From NCBI GenBank assembly GCA_014377525.1, contig JACMPL010000016.1:26138-90137 (forward strand): a stretch of DNA of 64,000 nucleotides. The letters run 5' to 3'. How positions within the stretch are numbered: the stretch's first letter is position 1; each line of letters starts with the position of its first letter. Shown here one piece after another: positions 61,363-64,000 of the stretch. The notes beneath the pieces were generated by a model, which saw nothing but the letters and a program-made list of their open reading frames with translations, was not told the DNA's origin and did no database searches. Position numbers and translations under genes: made by a program. The DNA comes from Candidatus Saccharimonadota bacterium (GTDB taxonomy: Bacteria; Patescibacteriota; Saccharimonadia; Saccharimonadales; UBA4665).

Positions 61363-62784
61363 ATGGAAAATATGACTGGCCCTAATCAAGAACCTGTAAG
61401 TACTGAATATTGGATGGCAGCAATGCGGCCCGTTTTTGAAGGCAAAAAAGTAATCCTTGTCGGCGATGTTATTGCTGGACTCATTCCACGGGCTCGAATC
61501 ATACGTGAACTAGGAGCAGAATCAACCTTTATGCTGGCCACTGAGGGTATGGGTACTGGCGATGCACCCGAAGAGGGGGATAGCAACTGGTTGGCTTTAG
61601 ACGCACCCCACTTTGGAAATATTGTTGAGGCAATTCACGCTGGCCAAAAGTTGTTAGCCAACTTACCATACCATGCCAAAAATGCTCTAGACTGTTACGA
61701 CCCTGAACGTAAAGCAATGATAGTGGGAGGATTTTTGCATGAACAGCCGTCGGTTGCAGGTCGGAAATCGTTAGCCTATCGTAAACCCGAATGGCTAGCA
61801 CTTGACGATAAGACAACTATTGATTCTGTATGGGACAAAATAGGTGTGAAACGTGAGCCGTCAGAAGTTGTACCAGTCAATAAAACTACGGTGCTGGCGG
61901 CAACCAGGCGTCTGGACAAAGGTAATGGCGTAGTCTGGAGCAGTGATTCCAAGGAAGGTATTAACGGTGGCTCAACTGGCGTTCGCTGGGTGCGTTCAGA
62001 AGCAGACGTCGATAAGGCGCTTGGATATTTCCAGAAGCACTGCGACAAACTGCGGGTAATGCCGTTTTTAGAAGGTATACCCTGTAGCATACATGGTATG
62101 GTCTTCAGTGATTACGTAGCAGCTTTTAGGCCAGTTGAGATGGTCGTCCTTCGTAAGCCCGATTCCAGCGAGTTCTTTTATGCTGGAACAGCCTCATTTT
62201 ATGACCCTAATCCAGCAGACCGAGAAGATATGCGTGCAACTGCCAAAAATGTAGGCAATGCGCTGCGTGATATGGTTAACTATCGTGGCTTATTTACGAT
62301 TGACGGGGTGATGACCGTGGACGGTTTCCGCCCAACCGAACTAAATCCTCGCTCTGGTGCTGGTATCATGCCATTGCTTAAGGGTCTTCCCGACTTACCG
62401 CTTGAACTTATCGCCCAGGCGGTCATTTCTGGCTGCGAAAGTAACTTTAAGCCGAAAGAGCTCGAGGAATTGATAATCAAAACTGCTGACGAGCAAAGGG
62501 GCGGCGGTACTTGGTGTGCCGTGCCTGCCCATTTACCACAAACTAGTAATCGACCAATAAAGATAACCGAATCTGGCTGGCAGTGGGCTAGCGATGATGA
62601 AGTCAATGTAGGTACCGTAACGATTGGTCCTGGCGTACTGGGTAGTTTCGTAAGATTTGCGCCTATTAGTGCTGTATCTTATGGAAAATCTTTCGCACCG
62701 CTTGCGTGCGACTTTTGGCGCTTTATCGATACGAACATGGGCAGTACTATCGGCAAGCTTGAAGCCGCCATAACAGTTAGGTAG
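61363..62784 (+). CDS. ATP-grasp superfamily protein of unknown role
   Basis: 473 residues. I recognise an ATP-grasp fold from the strand-loop elements RVMPFLEGIPCSIHG (about 230-245), the metal-binding TELNPRSGAG (about 325-334) and an N-terminal Rossmann-like segment (KKVILVGDVIAG). Such enzymes join a carboxylate to an amine or thiol with ATP. The substrate is not visible; no carrier protein or biosynthetic partner is adjacent. AATTGAAATGG precedes the ATG without a strong Shine-Dalgarno sequence. It may be a carbamoyl-phosphate-like or peptide ligase; confidence in fold is good, in function low. Confidence 0.65.
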   Translation: MENMTGPNQEPVSTEYWMAAMRPVFEGKKVILVGDVIAGLIPRARIIRELGAESTFMLATEGMGTGDAPEEGDSNWLALDAPHFGNIVEAIHAGQKLLANLPYHAKNALDCYDPERKAMIVGGFLHEQPSVAGRKSLAYRKPEWLALDDKTTIDSVWDKIGVKREPSEVVPVNKTTVLAATRRLDKGNGVVWSSDSKEGINGGSTGVRWVRSEADVDKALGYFQKHCDKLRVMPFLEGIPCSIHGMVFSDYVAAFRPVEMVVLRKPDSSEFFYAGTASFYDPNPADREDMRATAKNVGNALRDMVNYRGLFTIDGVMTVDGFRPTELNPRSGAGIMPLLKGLPDLPLELIAQAVISGCESNFKPKELEELIIKTADEQRGGGTWCAVPAHLPQTSNRPIKITESGWQWASDDEVNVGTVTIGPGVLGSFVRFAPISAVSYGKSFAPLACDFWRFIDTNMGSTIGKLEAAITVR

Positions 62785-62813
62785 AGCACGATGTTGAAAG
62801 AAATTACTAACAA

Positions 62814-63719
62814 CTAAACTAATTTTTTGGCTGCGTGGATACGCAACCATTCGCTTGTACTTTCGTTTTTATGTCGGAACGAGAAATCAATCGTTAGCAA
62901 AGCATTATAAGCATGATATAAAGCTATTCGCTCATCAATATGTTCTGCTTCCAGCTCGTACTGAGCCGCAAATTGTGTAGCATCACCGTACCTACCTGGA
63001 CCCCAGAAGTCTAGTCGGGAAAAATCACGCATCCAGTCCCCGTAACCCATTTGAGCCCAGTCAATTACGCCAGTAACTTCACCGTTAAGCAAAAGCAAAT
63101 TATCAAACCCAAGATCGCCATGAAATAGCCGGCGCACTTCCGAAGCATATGGTAAGTTGCGTTCGAACTGAGCCATGAAGCTATCTACAATAACAGGGTT
63201 GAGCCCAACATACTGAGCCGATTCCTTGTAACCCTTAACTGAGGTTTTGCCAATATGACCAGCGAGGTACGCTTGCCAGCTAACATTCGATGCATTACCA
63301 GTCTGAACGTCGATTTCCCCGTAGCCAGTAGTTACTGAAATGTCGGTCTTGAATAATTTAGCAAAGATAGCATGGATACTCGGCAAGGCAGCCTGTATCT
63401 CAGGTAGTGTTAGCATGTTAGACGCTATACCATTAAGTCGACTTGAAATACAGTAAAAAGCGCCGTCGCCAATGCCACCCATATCGGTTACTTTAGGCGC
63501 AAGTAGGCGACTACCGAAAACATTGCCGGCGTATTTATCAGCCTCAAAGTCATTTATCCTGTCGGCGATTCTTAAAACTAGTTTCTGCCCACCTACTGTT
63601 TCAAAGCCGAAAGCCTGGGAAATGTGTCCTTCGGCTAATTGCTCAAAGGATTCGGGGATCGCATGTTTAGTCGTTTCGAGAAATTGGAGTATGTCATCTG
63701 GGGTATATGTCGTTTTCAT
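62814..63719 (-). CDS. Aminoglycoside phosphotransferase (APH)-fold kinase
   Basis: 301 residues from the ATG at 63717-63719. The catalytic HGDLGFDN (200-207) and metal-binding Asp220 (GVIDWAQ) of APH/choline-kinase-like enzymes are present, as are the N-lobe strand LVLRIADR and the following YGDWMRDFSRLDFW. Such kinases phosphorylate hydroxyl groups of antibiotics, sugars or choline; the substrate is not predictable and resistance should not be assumed. The longer frame from 63764 is rejected because a TGGTATAAT promoter box lies between. The predicted mRNA is leaderless. Confidence 0.85.
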   Translation of the reverse strand: MKTTYTPDDILQFLETTKHAIPESFEQLAEGHISQAFGFETVGGQKLVLRIADRINDFEADKYAGNVFGSRLLAPKVTDMGGIGDGAFYCISSRLNGIASNMLTLPEIQAALPSIHAIFAKLFKTDISVTTGYGEIDVQTGNASNVSWQAYLAGHIGKTSVKGYKESAQYVGLNPVIVDSFMAQFERNLPYASEVRRLFHGDLGFDNLLLLNGEVTGVIDWAQMGYGDWMRDFSRLDFWGPGRYGDATQFAAQYELEAEHIDERIALYHAYNALLTIDFSFRHKNESTSEWLRIHAAKKLV

Positions 63720-63726
63720 CAAAATT

Positions 63727-63735
63727 ATTATACCA
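63727..63735 (-). promoter_or_regulatory. Extended -10 promoter of the APH-fold kinase gene
   Basis: On the minus strand TGG-TATAAT ends 7 bases before the ATG, an extended -10 of the TGnTATAAT type. The predicted +1 falls on or one base from the start codon. Confidence 0.65.
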
Positions 63736-64000
63736 TTACAAAGATTACTAATTATTACAACCAACTATGTTTTTGCGATAGAAAAAGAACTGACATTGCA
63801 TGCGGAAATGTAATCGAAATCTAGCACACTCACAGTATTCCTTCTGCAGTTTAATGTTAAATTGTTGTCGAGGAGAGATAATCGTTTTATTAAAGTGATC
63901 GAATTAGCGGGCTCATACAGCGCAATTACTGAGCCTATCAGTGTAGTCAAAATTCGTTTCCTCAGCAGGTAATTATTGTATGAGTTGCTTAGGAAACATG
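63736..64000. other. Window end without a convincing gene
   Basis: Only short frames are present on both strands. One plus-strand frame ending at 63972 contains FIKVIELAGS, which recalls the start of dodecin-like proteins, but it is only about 35 codons long and lacks the rest of that fold. Confidence 0.3.

Noticed and set aside
63862..63972. Dodecin-like fragment (FIKVIELAGS)
   Set aside because: Only about 35 codons, with no start and none of the remaining dodecin fold; similarity limited to a few residues.
1..64000. CRISPR arrays, insertion sequences, transposases, prophage or integrase genes
   Set aside because: I looked for regularly spaced repeats, terminal inverted repeats with DDE-type ORFs, and integrase motifs, and saw none.

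Overview
The window reads as a chromosomal segment of a Candidatus Patescibacteria (CPR) bacterium, most likely Saccharibacteria (TM7). This is inferred from protein character and gene order, not from a search. Supporting points are: an S10-spc-alpha ribosomal cluster that lacks rpmD (uL30), with rplO starting directly after rpsE; secY running straight to infA without adk or map; nusA standing alone without rimP or infB; CIRCE elements in front of clpC and clpP; cysteine-free versions of S4, S14, L36 and the RpoC zinc sites; and many compact housekeeping genes. TGA is used as a stop (recG, clearly), so UGA is not recoded here as it is in Gracilibacteria.

Layout. 0-3.1 kb: partial M1 aminopeptidase (minus strand), an unknown membrane-type protein with its own terminator, then nusA. 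3.2-8.2 kb: CIRCE-controlled clpC, a membrane-anchored HExxH protein, radA. 8.2-11.4 kb: a class A penicillin-binding protein (minus strand). 11.5-17.2 kb: tyrS, a methyltransferase, recG, a phospholipase C-like protein, rsmD. 17.2-18.7 kb: tRNA-Leu with an unusual terminator, an unknown AT-rich ORF and an alpha/beta hydrolase. 18.8-22.9 kb: hisS, a YdjM-like membrane protein, trigger factor, a small ORF and CIRCE-controlled clpP. 23.2-35.2 kb: rpoB-rpoC, rpsL-rpsG, fusA, tuf. 35.6-51.8 kb: rpsJ standing alone, two small membrane-type genes, then rplC to rplO, secY, infA, rpmJ, rpsM, rpsK, rpsD, rpoA, rplQ, rplM, rpsI. 51.8-56.4 kb: an attenuator-like leader and small ORFs, trpS, an RluA-type pseudouridine synthase, holB, a TPR protein, tRNA-Thr and tRNA-Tyr. 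56.4-59.3 kb: an AT-rich, partly decayed accessory patch with a VapBC toxin-antitoxin module. 59.3-64 kb: RNase J, an orphan ATP-grasp protein and an APH-fold kinase (minus strand).

Functionally most of the window is core gene expression: RNA polymerase, most ribosomal proteins encoded in these clusters, elongation factors, three aminoacyl-tRNA synthetases, RNA maturation and decay, plus proteostasis (ClpC, ClpP, trigger factor). The two Clp genes share an almost identical promoter in which the sigma-70 -35 box lies in the CIRCE spacer, which points to joint HrcA control.

The most interesting signals are: (1) a leader upstream of trpS with a 23-codon peptide carrying consecutive Tyr-Trp-Phe codons, followed by four segments that can form mutually exclusive hairpins ending in a U-tract terminator, laid out like the classical trp attenuator; (2) repeated -10 boxes only 6-8 bases before the start codon, implying leaderless mRNAs; (3) loss of zinc ligands across RpoC, S4, S14 and L36; (4) an EF-G whose G4 box reads NKIN instead of NKxD; and (5) a perfect 21-bp inverted repeat that includes the 3' CCA end of tRNA-Leu.
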